Shown piece by piece: positions 1 through 9,990 of a DNA stretch of 64,000 nt. Numbering within the stretch: position 1 is the stretch's first letter; every line of letters starts with the position of its first letter. The position numbers were made by a program, and so were the translations under genes. The notes below the pieces were generated by a model. It searched no databases. It was not told where the DNA came from and saw nothing but the letters and a program-made list of their open reading frames with translations. The DNA is from Codonopsis lanceolata (taxonomy: Eukaryota > Streptophyta > Magnoliopsida > Asterales > Campanulaceae): assembly GCA_013146195.2 (NCBI GenBank), contig CM028377.1, forward strand, positions 176,118,158 through 176,182,157, read 5' to 3'.

Positions 1-387
1 AGCGAATGGAGCTCTCTCTCTCACTCTCACACACACACAGAGTTGAGAGTTGAGAGTTGAGAATTGAGAGTTGAGACAATTGAGTGAGAAGGTTGAGGTT
101 TTTCTACTCAGTGGATGGGTTGACTTTAGTCAACCCCCGGTAAACAAGTTACAAGTTGGAGCTGCAACTAGTTGTAGTACTTTGACTAAAGTGTAAATTA
201 CAGAAAACCCCCCAAACTATCTTGTGTTATTGTATCCTATCCCTAATAAAATTTACCCATTGGTAAACCGCTAACATTATTTGACCAGGAAACTTGACAT
301 AATCCAACTAAAAAAGGTGGTGCTAAAGGTCGCACCTCTTTAAAATGATAAATTATTATCTTACCCTTCTCTATATTTTAAATAAAA
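1..387. other. AT-rich non-coding segment with short tandem repeat
   Basis: No gene is visible. A degenerate 7-bp tandem repeat (AGTTGAG units) runs from about 41 to 80. The stretch from about 190 to 250 (AAATTACA followed by C-runs) resembles the Mutator-type terminal repeats near 7562 and 20052, but no inverted partner was found, so this is only a resemblance. Confidence 0.5.
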
Positions 388-942
388 CTAGTAAGGTTCA
401 CGTGCGTTGCACGTGGTGTTAATGATTTTGTTAAAAGTGATTTGTTGGTTCCTTCATTTTTTTGTTGACTTTTAATTATTAGATTTTTGTGTGTTTTAAT
501 ATTTACAGTTTTTGAGACTTATAAATTATGTTGTTGTGTGTTTAGCATTTATGATACTTTGTTTTTCAGTCATTTATAATGTATGCTTTAGTCATTGTAT
601 AACAACTTATCCTACACATTTGTCTTTTTTGTTGATTATTTTTAAATCTCTTTTTTTTAATATCAAACATGAGTTCATTCATTTTTATCAGTTTGTAAAT
701 TGAAAACAATTCAAACTTACTATCTTAGATAAACACATTGTTGTTGGAGACTTTGCTTATGTCGTTTATGGAATTTATGACCCTTTAAAAAAAAATTGTG
801 TTGGAGAATCAAACTCTCAACTCCAAAGTATATAGTTACACTAAAAAATATAAAATTCCACCAAAGTATCTATGAAGTCTCACATTGCCACACACAACCT
901 AAGTTTTGCGTCATTTACATATCATTATATATTTTTTTTCTA
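388..942 (-). mobile_element. Helitron 3' terminal fragment, copy 1
   Basis: Read on the minus strand, the segment ends with a 7-bp-stem hairpin (399-415, CACGTGC-AAC-GCACGTG), eight bases, then CTAG followed by a host T (388-387). This is the classic Helitron 3' end (hairpin 10-12 nt before CTRR, insertion before T). The following 550 bp align to 5947-6490 with substitutions and small indels, so this is a dispersed family. No Rep/helicase coding is visible, so the copy is non-autonomous. The 5' end is missing because the segment runs into a Ty3/gypsy relic near 940. The Helitron class is inferred from the terminal signature alone. Confidence 0.62.
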
Positions 943-2190
943 GTTTACTTGATCAGATTCAGCTCCAACGAAAGGATAAAGATCAGCAACATTGAAAGTT
1001 GATGAAACACCATAACTATCCGGTAATTCTACTTCATAAGTATTGCCACCAATCTTTTTCAAGATCCTGAACGGACCATCAGCCCTTGGTTTCAACTTTC
1101 CATGTCGTCCACAAGGGAATCGCTCCTTCCTCAAAGTAATCCAAACCAAATCTCCCTCCTTGAAAGCTGATTGCTTCCGATGCTTATTTGCACTTCTTTG
1201 GTACTTTCCATTTTGCTTGATAATTTCTTGTCGAACCTGCTCATGCATCTTCTTGATGTACTTAGCACGTTCTTCACCGTCACCACTAAAATGTTGAGTG
1301 GTAGGAAGGGGTGCTAAATCCAATGGAGTAATTGGATTATGACCATACACAACTTCGAATGGGCTCCTACCAGTAGTTTGGCTAGAAGATTGATTATACG
1401 CAAACTCTGTTTGAAGCCAATATTGCATCCCATTGACGTGCATTTTGCCAATCATACTGTAAAAGATTTCCCAAGCTCTGTTCACGAACTATGTTTTTGT
1501 CCGTCGGTCGTGGATGATGAGACGAACTAAATTGAAGTTTAGTTCCAAGCTTGCTCCAAAGTGTACGCCAAAAATGACTCATAAATTTTGAATCCCAATT
1601 AGATGTAATTGTCCTTGGAATACCATAAAGTTGCACAATTTCCTTGAAGTAAAGATCAACGACATGTGTAGCATCCAAAGTCTTTGTGCAAGGGACAAAA
1701 TGTGCCATTTTGAGAAGCGATCAACCACCACCATGATGAATCTTTCTTTCTTTGAGTGCGAGGCAACCCAACAACAAAATCCATGCTAACATCCTCCCAT
1801 GGACTCATTGGTAAAGGTAATGGAGTGTACAAATCGATTTTTTCCATGACTTTTGGCAATGTGACAGTCCTACACCGCTCAATACACTTTTGACATCTCG
1901 ATCCATCCTTGGCCAATAATAATTTTCTGAACAAGTGCAAGAGTCTTATCTCTACCAAAATGTCCAAGAAGTCCTCCATGGTGAGCTTCATTGATAAAAG
2001 CTTGTCGCAGAGAATATTCGAGGAATGCACAAAAGTTTATCTATAAAGAGAAACCCATTGTGAATCAAAAAAAGTTTAAATGGAGTCTTCAAGCATTCTT
2101 CCCAAATCTTTCCAAAATATGGATCATCTTTGTAAAGATATTTAATTACCTCCAACCCAACCACATTTACTTGCAAGCTAGACAACAAGG
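940..2190 (-). pseudogene. Integrase of the CRM-like relic
   Basis: Integrase inserts element cDNA into chromosomes. The remains include the WEDVSMDFVVGLPRTQ core start (around 1780), a second-Asp motif reading TSNWDSKF where the family has SDxD, so the catalytic Asp is replaced by Asn (around 1600), and a C-terminal segment ending STFNVADLYPF then a stop at 940. The frame changes near 1394-1485, 1656-1708 and 1990-2030. The first Asp core, the broken second Asp and the frameshifts together make it non-functional. No chromodomain follows. Confidence 0.82.
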
Positions 2191-2194
2191 AATG

Positions 2195-3483
2195 TCATCT
2201 ACTAAGCGCATCCGCTACACAATTTAAAACTCCAGATTTATGTTTGATAACAAAATTAAATGCTTGCAAAAATTCAACCCATCCAAAGATGACGAGAATT
2301 CGTTTTTGTTGAGTATTCAAGTACTTCAAAGCTTCATGGTCGAGAAAAGAACAAACTCCTTCTGCAAGAGATAATGTTGCCAATGATCCAAGGCGCGGAC
2401 AATAGCAATTTTTTTTTGTCATAAGTAGAATAATTGCACCGAGAATGATTCAACATCTCACTAAAGAAAGCAATGGGTTTACCTTCTTGGCTAAGAACAC
2501 CCCCAATTCCTATATTTGAAGCATCACAATCTACTTCAAAGACCTTGTCAAAGTCTAGTAGCTACAATATTGGAGCTTCAGACCTTTTTTAAGAAGTTTG
2601 AAACTCTTTTGAGCTTCTTCTGTCCATTTGAAACTGCCACCCTTCAAACATTTAGTTATAGGATCAATAATGGTACTGAAGTTTTGAATAAACCTGTGGT
2701 AAAATGAAGTTAGGCCATGAAAACTTTGAATATCATGGATAGATTTTGGAATTGGCCAGCTTAGGATAGCTTCAAGCTTATTGTCATCCATCTTGATGCC
2801 ATCCGAGGAAATGATATAGCCTAAGAAAATCAGCAAAGAAATGAAATTTCTTTAAATTGGCATACAACTACGCTCTCTTAACACTTCAAATACCTTTCGA
2901 AGGTGCTCCAAATGTTCTTTCGGGCTAGAGTCGTAAACAAGAATATCATCAAAATACACCACAACAAACTTTCCAATGAAGGGTTTAAAATTATGATTCA
3001 TAAGTCGCATAAAAGTAGAATGAGCATTAGAGAGACCAAATGGCATAACCAACCATTCATAAAGACCATCTCTTGTTTTGAAGGTTGTCTTCCATTCATC
3101 TCCGGGCCTCATGTGAATTTGATGGTAGCCACTTCGAAGATCAATTTTAGAACCAATCTTGAAACCATGAAGTTGATCAAAAAGATCATCAAGGTGAGGA
3201 ATATGAAAACGATGCTTGATAGTAATTTTGTTTACTGCTCTACTATCAATGCATATATGCCACGAACCATCTTTCTTCGGAAGAAGAAGAATTTGGCTGC
3301 ACAAGGACTTTTACTTTCTTGGACAATACTTTCAGAGAAGATCTTCAACTTCTTCTGTAACTCTTCATGCTCCTTTGGATTCATTCGATAGGCTACCTTG
3401 TTTGGAAGTGAGGCAGGAGTCAAATCAATGCAATCTTGAATACTTCGCATTGGAGGAGACCCGAGGAAGTTCTTCAGTACCAC
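2195..3483 (-). pseudogene. Reverse transcriptase - RNase H of the CRM-like relic
   Basis: RT copies element RNA and RNase H removes the RNA strand. Visible in minus-strand order: the substrate-proximal SPPMRSIQDCIDLTP and YRMNPKEHEE block (3460-3370), KKDGSWHICIDSRAVNK (3290-3230), the palm motif VVYFDDILVY (about 2960-2930, aspartates intact), and FLGYIISSDGIKM (about 2830). The RNase H tail VIKHKSGVLNCVADALSR (2250-2195) follows. The reading frame changes at about 3304, 2850, 2555 and 2430, so no complete enzyme can be made. Confidence 0.85.
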
Positions 3484-3710
3484 ATCATGAAATTCTTGAA
3501 GAAGGGGCTAAACTTGAAAAAGGGACAACATTTCCCTCTTCATTTTCCTCCAAAACTACCAAAACAAATGCTTCCATGGATTCACAAATTACTTTTTCAA
3601 CTTGAGACTTAGAGAGTAAATTATTTCCCTCCACCTTTGAAGGTTTAGGAACACTCTCCAACTTGGATGGACCCAAAATAATTTTCTCACCATTTTTAAT
3701 AAAAGTATAC

Positions 3711-4011
3711 GGGCTTGTTTGGTAGTCGGATAAGGATAAACAGTATTATTAATCCCAGTACTATTAGTGCCCTCGCTATTAATCCTCACTTGTATATCGG
3801 GGGTAATTTTGAGATTACAAATGTTAATCCCAATTTTTTTTAATGAGGGCGCTAATAATACCACCCTCCCCCTTGGTATTAATAGTGAGGGGATAATGAC
3901 TTTATCCGGATAACTCGTGCTATTAGTCCCGACCACCTATTGCGTACCAAATATCATGCAACTCGGCTTATTAATCTTATCTGACCTTAATCCTGGCTAC
4001 CAAACGACATC
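3711..4011. mobile_element. Tourist/PIF-Harbinger-like MITE inside pol
   Basis: The element is 301 bp and begins GGGCTTGTTTGGTAG. The reverse complement of its other end is GATGTCGTTTGGTAG, so the terminal inverted repeats share GTTTGGTAG and more degenerate bases. A direct TAC lies on both sides (3708-3710 and 4012-4014), a 3-bp target duplication as in PIF/Harbinger, though TWA is more usual. Removing the element and one TAC rejoins the flanking pol frame without a shift, which fixes the boundaries. It has no coding capacity. Superfamily assignment is inferred from end sequence and duplication length. Confidence 0.72.
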
Positions 4012-4014
4012 TAC

Positions 4015-4422
4015 GTGTTCTTGAAACCATCATGATGTGTCTTCTAATCAAATTGTCAAGGTCTACCAAGAAGTAAATGACAAGCATCCATAGGAATAAC
4101 ATCACACCAAACTTCATCTTTATACTTACTACCAATCAAAAATTGAACAAGACACCTTTTTATTACATTCACATCATTACCTTTACAAAGCCATGATAGC
4201 CTGTAAGGTTGAGGATGATCTTCGGTCTTCAATTTCAGCTTCTCCACCATTGTAGTGGAAACAACATTTTCACAACTTCCTCCATCAATAATGACATTGC
4301 ACACCTTGTCATGAGAAGTGCACTTGGTGTGGAATATATTGTTACGAAGCCATGAGTCGTCTTCTAAGGAAGTGACATTGAGGAGACGTCGCACCACCAA
4401 AGATTCTCCATGATCTTCATAT
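4015..4422 (-). pseudogene. Aspartic protease region of the CRM-like relic
   Basis: The fragment reads through IIDGGSCENVVS (aspartic protease loop, here D-G-G-S where D-S/T-G is usual) to LLLGRP, the canonical end of a plant Ty3/gypsy protease. The reading frame then continues as the linker to RT, is interrupted by the MITE at 4011-3711, and resumes at 3700 with the expected linker wording. Upstream (5') coding for gag is absent: similarity ends at about 4422 beside an unrelated AT-rich repeat. Confidence 0.75.
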
Positions 4423-4427
4423 GTAAT

Positions 4428-5583
4428 TAAAATACAAGACGAAATGAATTGAATTAAATAATGTAGGACCTAACTTTAAAATAGGTAGAAGTTAAGGGAT
4501 CAAACTATTATTTAATTATTCATTGAATTAATTAGTTTATGACAAATTTACTTTTTTTTGCCTTAGTTAATGGTGAGTGATTTATTAAGTTAAAAGGTAT
4601 GTTTGTCCATACATTAAGTTGTAAGAGAAAACCTACACTTTTATAAGTAGTTAGATTAGATTAGATTAGATTAGATTAAATTAAATTAGATTGTATTACT
4701 ATTGATACAATTTTTCATATAAATCTTATAATGTCTTTCCCGAACATATTTAAGAAAGTAAAACAATATTATTATTTTTAGTTTCGAATAAAGTTTTAGT
4801 TTCTCAACCGAGTAAGGGTATTTTTGTCTTTCAAAAAATATTGGGCGACATTTCAATTTATTATTTAATTATTCACGAATTTAATTTGCTTATGACAAAT
4901 TTACTCTTTTGGCCTTAATTCATGGCAAGTGATTTATAATATTTATGACACTTTTTTCTAATCATTATTGTTCGGCATGATAAATTTATTTGTATTGTCC
5001 TTAACAAAAGGCACAAATTCATCAAATGATACTTCATTTTTTCATCTTCTTAACATTATGACACATTTTTTAAAATTATTTATCTTATTTTATTCATGGG
5101 TAATAACTAAGCATGCTACAAATTTGTTTAATATCTCGATACTAACCGACAATTCTATTACTATAGATATAATTTTTCATATAAATCTTATAATGTCTTT
5201 CCCGAACATATTTAAGAAAGTAAAACCATATTATTTTTTTAGTTTCGAATAAGGTTTTTGTGTCTCAACTGAGTAAGAGTATTTTTGTCATTTCAGTAAA
5301 TATTGGGCGACATTTGTAATGATCCTGGTAGGTGGGGGAAATTGCGAAAAAAATCAAAATACAGGACGAAATGAATTGAATTAAATAATGTAGGATATAA
5401 CTTTAAAACAGGTACAAGTTAAGGGATCAAACTATTATTTAATTATTCATTGAATTAATTAGTCTATAACAAATTTACTCTTTTGACCTTAATTAATGGT
5501 GAGTGATTTATTAAGTTAAAGGGTACATTTGTCCATACATTAAGTTGTAAGAGACAACCTACACTTTTATAAGTAGTTAGATT
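4428..5583. repeat. AT-rich block of interleaved direct duplications
   Basis: Segment A (4428-4672) recurs at 5352-5583 and, in shorter form, at 4858-4940. Segment B (about 4702-4855) recurs at 5160-5320. The order is therefore A-B-A'-spacer-B-A, all in the same orientation. The copies differ by scattered substitutions. At 4648-4692 there is a GATTA pentanucleotide array present in only one A copy. No ORF with recognisable domains is seen. This could be a decayed LTR pair or a segmental duplication; no terminal signature decides it. Confidence 0.7.
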
Positions 5584-5918
5584 AACCCATAAACACAAGT
5601 CATTTAACAAAACAAATCATTTCAAAAAATATTAGAGAGGCAGGCAGGGGAGGCAGCCTTATTGTATAAGGTCGGAGTGTAGAAATTCACAATTGATAGA
5701 AATAACGACATAAGTCTTTCATTGATTGAATCACTTATTTATAAAAAGATACAAATTATGGTTAAACAAATAGTAGACGGCTTATACAATAAAATCGGCA
5801 AGCCTAGATGGCTTTAATGCATAAGGCTAGATTCCGTAGAGGGCCTTCTCCGAGTAATTTTTAAAAAAAAATTCTATAAATATATGTGTGGAGAAACCTA
5901 CTTGGCTACTTTATGGTA
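5584..5918. other. Non-coding spacer
   Basis: AT-rich sequence with a short GGCAGGCAGGGGAGGCAG patch near 5638 and a locally self-similar CTTATTGTATAAGG / GGCTTATACAATAA pair (about 5660 and 5780) that could fold. No gene or element end is recognised. Confidence 0.4.
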
Positions 5919-6490
5919 TTAGTAGGGTTCACGTGCGTTGTACGTGATGGTAATAATTTTTTTTAAGTGATTTATTAGTTCCTTCATATTTTTTTTTGTT
6001 TATTTTTAATTATTGGATTCTTTTTGTGTTTTAATCTTTACAGTTTTTAAGACTTATAAATTGTTGTTGTGTGTTTAGTTTTTCTAATACTTTATTTTTC
6101 GGTCATTTATAATATATATTTTTAGTCATTGTATATTTAGTAACTTATCATATACATTTGCCTTTTTTATTGGTTATTTTTAAATCTCATTTTTTAACAT
6201 CAAATATGAATTCATTCACTTTTATCGGTGTGTGAATTGAAAACAATTCAAATACACTATCTTATATAAGCATGTTGTGGGAGACTTTGCTTATGTCATT
6301 TTTGGAATTTATAACTCCCTTTAGAAAATAATATATTGTGTTAGAGAAATCAAACTCTCAACCACAAAGTATATATTTACTAAAAAAATTACAAAATTCC
6401 CCTAAAATATCTATAAAGTCTCACATTGCCACCAAACCTAAGTCTTGTGTCATTTTCGTATCTCATGTTATAACTTTTTTCTAGTTTGCC
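5919..6490 (-). mobile_element. Helitron 3' terminal fragment, copy 2
   Basis: Same family as 388-942. On the minus strand it ends with hairpin 5946-5930 (one mismatch compared with copy 1), AACCCTA, then CTAA and host T (5919-5918). CTAA also satisfies the CTRR rule. The similarity to copy 1 extends over about 570 bp to 6490, where copy 1 is cut by the gypsy relic. The 5' end of this copy is not identified and may lie further right. No coding is visible. Confidence 0.62.
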
Positions 6491-7552
6491 CCTAGCTACA
6501 ACGAAGGTTACCGATCTGACGTTAAGGTGTCATGATATTTCATGTGTACGACAGTTTGGTCATTTTTTTGACAACACTTTCTCTGCTTTTATTATTCAAA
6601 AAGAAGCTTCATTTTCTTCTTCTCTAGTAACGCTTTCTCTGCTACTTCTTCAGTAATGACCTATTATGTAAATTTTAAGTGAGATAAAACTCAAAAGTGT
6701 AGGAATTTTTTATTCAAATTTTTATATAGAAAAATAAATAAAAATATAGATGAATCATATAAGAGATTTGAGAGATTAAACTGAAGATGAGATAATTGAA
6801 CTTGAGTGTCAAAGCCGCCACGAATAAGAACCCATCAAAAATTAAAGACATCACAAACACCGATATTGAATGACTAAACTCCACAATTCATTTATCTCTT
6901 TCTCTCTCGTACAACACAATACATAAGCATGAACCATAAACTTCAAAACTCATATTTGAACTCATTATAGATGTATACGACAATGATGAGACACGACGTG
7001 GTTCATTCTTTCTTTATTGTCTTTAGCTTCAACTCCGACAAATTACTCATCAGCACCGTTGAAATTGTTTATGGTTTGATTGGAGCAAATTTTCGATCTT
7101 GCGCCACCATGTCTATTGCTACGATTACCAAACGTGACATCTCTATAACCAAATTTGACATGTATATCGAAATGAAAAATATTACGTTGAGGGTCAAAGT
7201 GGATTTGGTGGATACTTTATGGGGAAATTTGTATTTTGAACTAATTTCGATGGGGCCGAAATATGATTAGCTCCCAAAATTACAGACTAAATCTCACATT
7301 GCACCCCAATCTACGAAGTGTCTCACTTTCATACGTTATTTTTCTATTTGTTCTACTTTGCCTCCTCCCGTCTATGGACGTTAAAAATAGTGACGAAAAA
7401 TGGTATGTGCATGTCACATGAATATTATTTTGGTCATTTTGCTTGGAGTACAAAATATGATTTTGTTATAACTTCATTATTTAGTTAACCATGTAGTATT
7501 TAAAATATGTTTTTGAATAAAAATAATAAATAATTGTTTCAATAATCCAAAA
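6491..7552. other. Unassigned AT-rich segment with a Mutator-type end at 7270-7440
   Basis: The stretch 7270-7440 (ACATTGCACCCC, then GGACGTTAAAAATAG) resembles, in direct orientation, the segment 6400-6530 and the terminal repeat beginning at 7562, so this interval may hold a truncated Mutator-like element. A 99-codon open frame at 6971-7270 has no domain I can recognise and lacks supporting context. I do not call it a gene. Confidence 0.4.
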
Positions 7553-7561
7553 ATAATTATA

Positions 7562-9059
7562 TGACCAAATTACAATCTCCCCCCAAAGTATTCACCAAAT
7601 TGCTTAGTGTACCCCCAACCCAACGTTTGTCGCATAATGGTATCTAGCGTTACTTTTTTTCCTATTTCCACCTTACTTGTGACGGACGTTAGAAAATTCA
7701 CGTTAATTAGAACGTGGTCTTCCACGTGCGGGACAAAAATGTTATTTCTTTTATCTTGTTAAGGAGTAAATGTATTAAAAACAAAAAATCTAATCCAAAA
7801 CCCTCTCATTCTCTCTTTTCCCGGTGCAAGTTCTCATCTTCAGCTTCACCATAATAGCCTCCATCTCGAGTCCCACCATATTAGCCGCCATTTTCAGGCC
7901 AAACCATTCCCACTCCGGTCACGCCTATCACAATTTTGGCACAGTCCTCCTTTAATTCTAACCAAACTCCATCTTCGATCTCCCTCATTCTCTCCCTTAC
8001 AAAAGTCATGTCTAAAGTAGAAATCAGAGGCTATAGAGTATAATTACTAAAAACTCTTGTAAAAACATGCATTTAACAGAAAACGCATAACCCATATCGA
8101 CAAATTCATCAGAAAGAGAGACAGGCTTGAATGAAGAGAAACAGTAAGAGGTTTTATTGAAATAATCTTCAATTTTGTGGGAGCTGGTCTGGAAATTGGG
8201 TATACGGCAGGCATGCATATGGCTCAAAACAAAGCATTGAAATTCAGAAGATATTGAAGAAGCTATGACTCTAGATGATTTCGACCTCAAAACAGCTACC
8301 ATGGCGATCGGGTTGGATTATTTAAAGAATTAAGAGAGATAGAGTAAATGTAAAGTCATGTAAGAGAACGAACGGGGTGAGAAACTGATTGAATTCGGTG
8401 GTGGTTGGTTTTCATCAGAGAAGGTGGGTGGATTGAATGTCATATAGGAAATTAGAGATGGAGATGGGTAACTATGGATAAGAGTTTTTCATATCTTTCG
8501 TTTACTTTGTTTTATTAGCAAGATAAGAAAAATGAAATAAAATGGAAATGTGTATCTATCTTTTGGGTTAAGAGAGAGAAATTTAAAAGAGAGATATTTA
8601 GAGTGAGTGGACAAAACCCATACCGGGTTCTGGGTTATTTGGGGAGTGAATATCGAAGAAAAAAATTGTGGGTCTTTTCTCTAGATTTTCTTTCTGGAAA
8701 AAATGGAATAGTGGACCTCACTTCATTTTTTTTTTACTTTCCCCACACATTTATATAATTTTTAAAAAAGGTTATATTTTATTTCTTAAGTTTTATTGGA
8801 CCAAAATACATTTAGCACCCCAAAGTTTACACTAAATTCCTAATATTTCCCTTGATTTAACGCTCACAAGGAAATGTTAAAAATACCCCACATGAGGAAG
8901 ATCACGACTTATTTAACATAACTTTTCTAACAATTGCCGCGGCTAGGGTGAGAAATAGGAAAAAAAAATATAACGTCAAATATCATTATATGATAAACCC
9001 TTGGCTGGGGTGCACTATGTGATTTTGTGGATATTTTGGGGGGGGGGTTGTAATTTAAC
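7562..9059. mobile_element. Mutator-like element (MULE) with long terminal inverted repeats
   Basis: The left end (7562-7735) and the reverse complement of the right end (8885-9059) align over roughly 170 bp, sharing AAATTACAA, C-rich runs, TTTTTTTCCTATTTC and CGTGATCTTCC-type blocks. A 9-bp direct repeat ATAATTATA lies just outside both ends (7553-7561, 9060-9068), as expected for Mutator insertion, though it is AT-rich and so only moderately specific. No transposase is present. The interior holds a minus-strand leader-like stretch and a 92-codon ORF (8024-8302), a Pack-MULE-like arrangement. Confidence 0.7.
8024..8302 (-). CDS. Unidentified ORF carried inside a MULE, possible captured exon
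   Basis: The frame opens with ATG in good plant context (GCCATGG) and encodes 92 residues. The first 25 or so (MVAVLRSKSSRVIASSISSE) are rich in Arg and Ser and poor in acidic residues, which resembles an organelle transit peptide. The tail is hydrophobic and ends abruptly, which may mean reading into an intron. Upstream on the same strand is pyrimidine-rich sequence resembling a 5' UTR. It lies between the inverted repeats of a Mutator-like element, so a captured 5' exon of a host gene is the most likely reading. I do not recognise the parent gene. Confidence 0.3.
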   Translation of the reverse strand: MVAVLRSKSSRVIASSISSEFQCFVLSHMHACRIPNFQTSSHKIEDYFNKTSYCFSSFKPVSLSDEFVDMGYAFSVKCMFLQEFLVIILYSL

Positions 9060-9114
9060 ATAATTATAAGAAAAATATTATCTTTACAATTAATTATTTC
9101 ACGTTTGCTTACAA

Positions 9115-9635
9115 CTAAGCTTTGAAGAAGCGCAAAGTTGCTATGGACAAAGACAATCAAAGTGATGATGTGAGTTGGGTTGTTTATTTAATTCATAGGC
9201 TCTTCGCTCTAGCACATCAAAATTTTGGCCAAAATCTGGATGCTTTGATCAAGTCAAATTTTTTTTCATTTTTTACCGCCTTCTTTAAATTTTGGAACAA
9301 ATTTTTTGAAAGGGAACAAATACTAGGAAGAAGACCAATGGAGAAGGAGATAGGTGGGGGAGAGAGAAAAAAAAGATGAATGGAGGCCGGCTAATACTCA
9401 CCCAATAAGTTGGGGAAGTGTTAGCTTTTTTAGGAATAGGGTGATTGATAGGGTGTCCACTGTGAGGCTTAAGTGTAGTAAAAAATCCTAAAAATGGTTT
9501 TAGGGTGTTTATAAAGGGAACCACTGTGGATGAGCATCCACAATAGTTACACCCTAAAACACCATTTATATAACCCCCTAAACCTTTTTAAAGGCCCTTT
9601 AAAAAAGTTTCAACTCCAATGAGCACCCTATATAT
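9115..9635. repeat. Duplicated block (left copy) with Tourist-like MITE ends
   Basis: The part 9115-9530 is a direct, diverged copy of 14505-14885. Near 9520-9545 two related MITE ends meet head to head (GTGGATGAGCATCCAC). The end at 9531 (GAGCATCCACAATAG) is inverted relative to 14885-14923 (CCATTGTGGATACTC), so a Tourist-like element of roughly 840 bp seems to have been split by the copia element at 9636-14188. A 79- to 85-codon frame here has no domain. Confidence 0.55.
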
Positions 9636-9828
9636 TATAGGAAGAAGGAGATTTGGAATAAAAGTGGTATTCTTATTGATGTTCCATCACAATATATACA
9701 AGACTGGAGCAACTATTTTAGGTACATGATATACAAAATTAATACAAATCAATCATAATATTCATATACTAGAATCAAGGGAAGAATATACACGGAGATA
9801 TTATGGAGATATTCTTGTATCTCCATCA
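9636..9828 (-). repeat. 3' LTR of the copia element
   Basis: 193 bp. On the minus strand it begins TGATGGAGATAC and ends TTCTTCCTATA. It is almost identical to 13995-14188. The 3' end is TA instead of the usual CA in both copies, so this is a property of the family or an old change copied to both LTRs. Confidence 0.92.
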
Positions 9829-9843
9829 CGCCCCATAAGATGG
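9829..9843 (-). other. Polypurine tract next to the 3' LTR
   Basis: On the minus strand CCATCTTATGGGGCG directly precedes the LTR start TGATGG. A short G-rich tract at this place primes plus-strand DNA synthesis. It is weaker than a canonical tract. Confidence 0.55.
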
Positions 9844-9990
9844 GCGATCTTGAAAGGCCAATCTTGGATAGTAACTCTTGAAACTTAGCACGAGGGAGTG
9901 GTTTAGTCGGGATGTCCGCCAATTGATCGCTTCAGATATGTGTGTGACACGGAGATTCGACTTTGAACATTTTCGCGAACAAAATGATAA

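Larger units (their letters stand above)
940..4422 (-). mobile_element. pol: Decayed Ty3/gypsy (chromovirus, CRM-like) pol, no LTRs
   Basis: The minus strand carries, in order, protease (4422-4015), RT (3483-2555), RNase H (about 2555-2195) and integrase (2190-940), all in the order of a Ty3/gypsy pol. At least eight frame changes and stops break it. The RT wording (MNPKEHEELQKK, SKIDLRSGYHQIHMRPGDEW) and the C-terminus STFNVADLYPF, with no chromodomain, fit the CRM-like chromoviruses; that lineage call is inference. I found no LTR on either side: the 5' side stops in a repeat block at 4428 and the 3' side stops at the integrase stop codon beside a Helitron. It is a dead relic, and a MITE (3711-4011) sits in it. 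Confidence 0.85.

Noticed and set aside
4968..5252. 94-codon AT-rich frame
   Set aside because: It crosses the border of duplicated segment B, has no domain, and is not kept in the other B copy.
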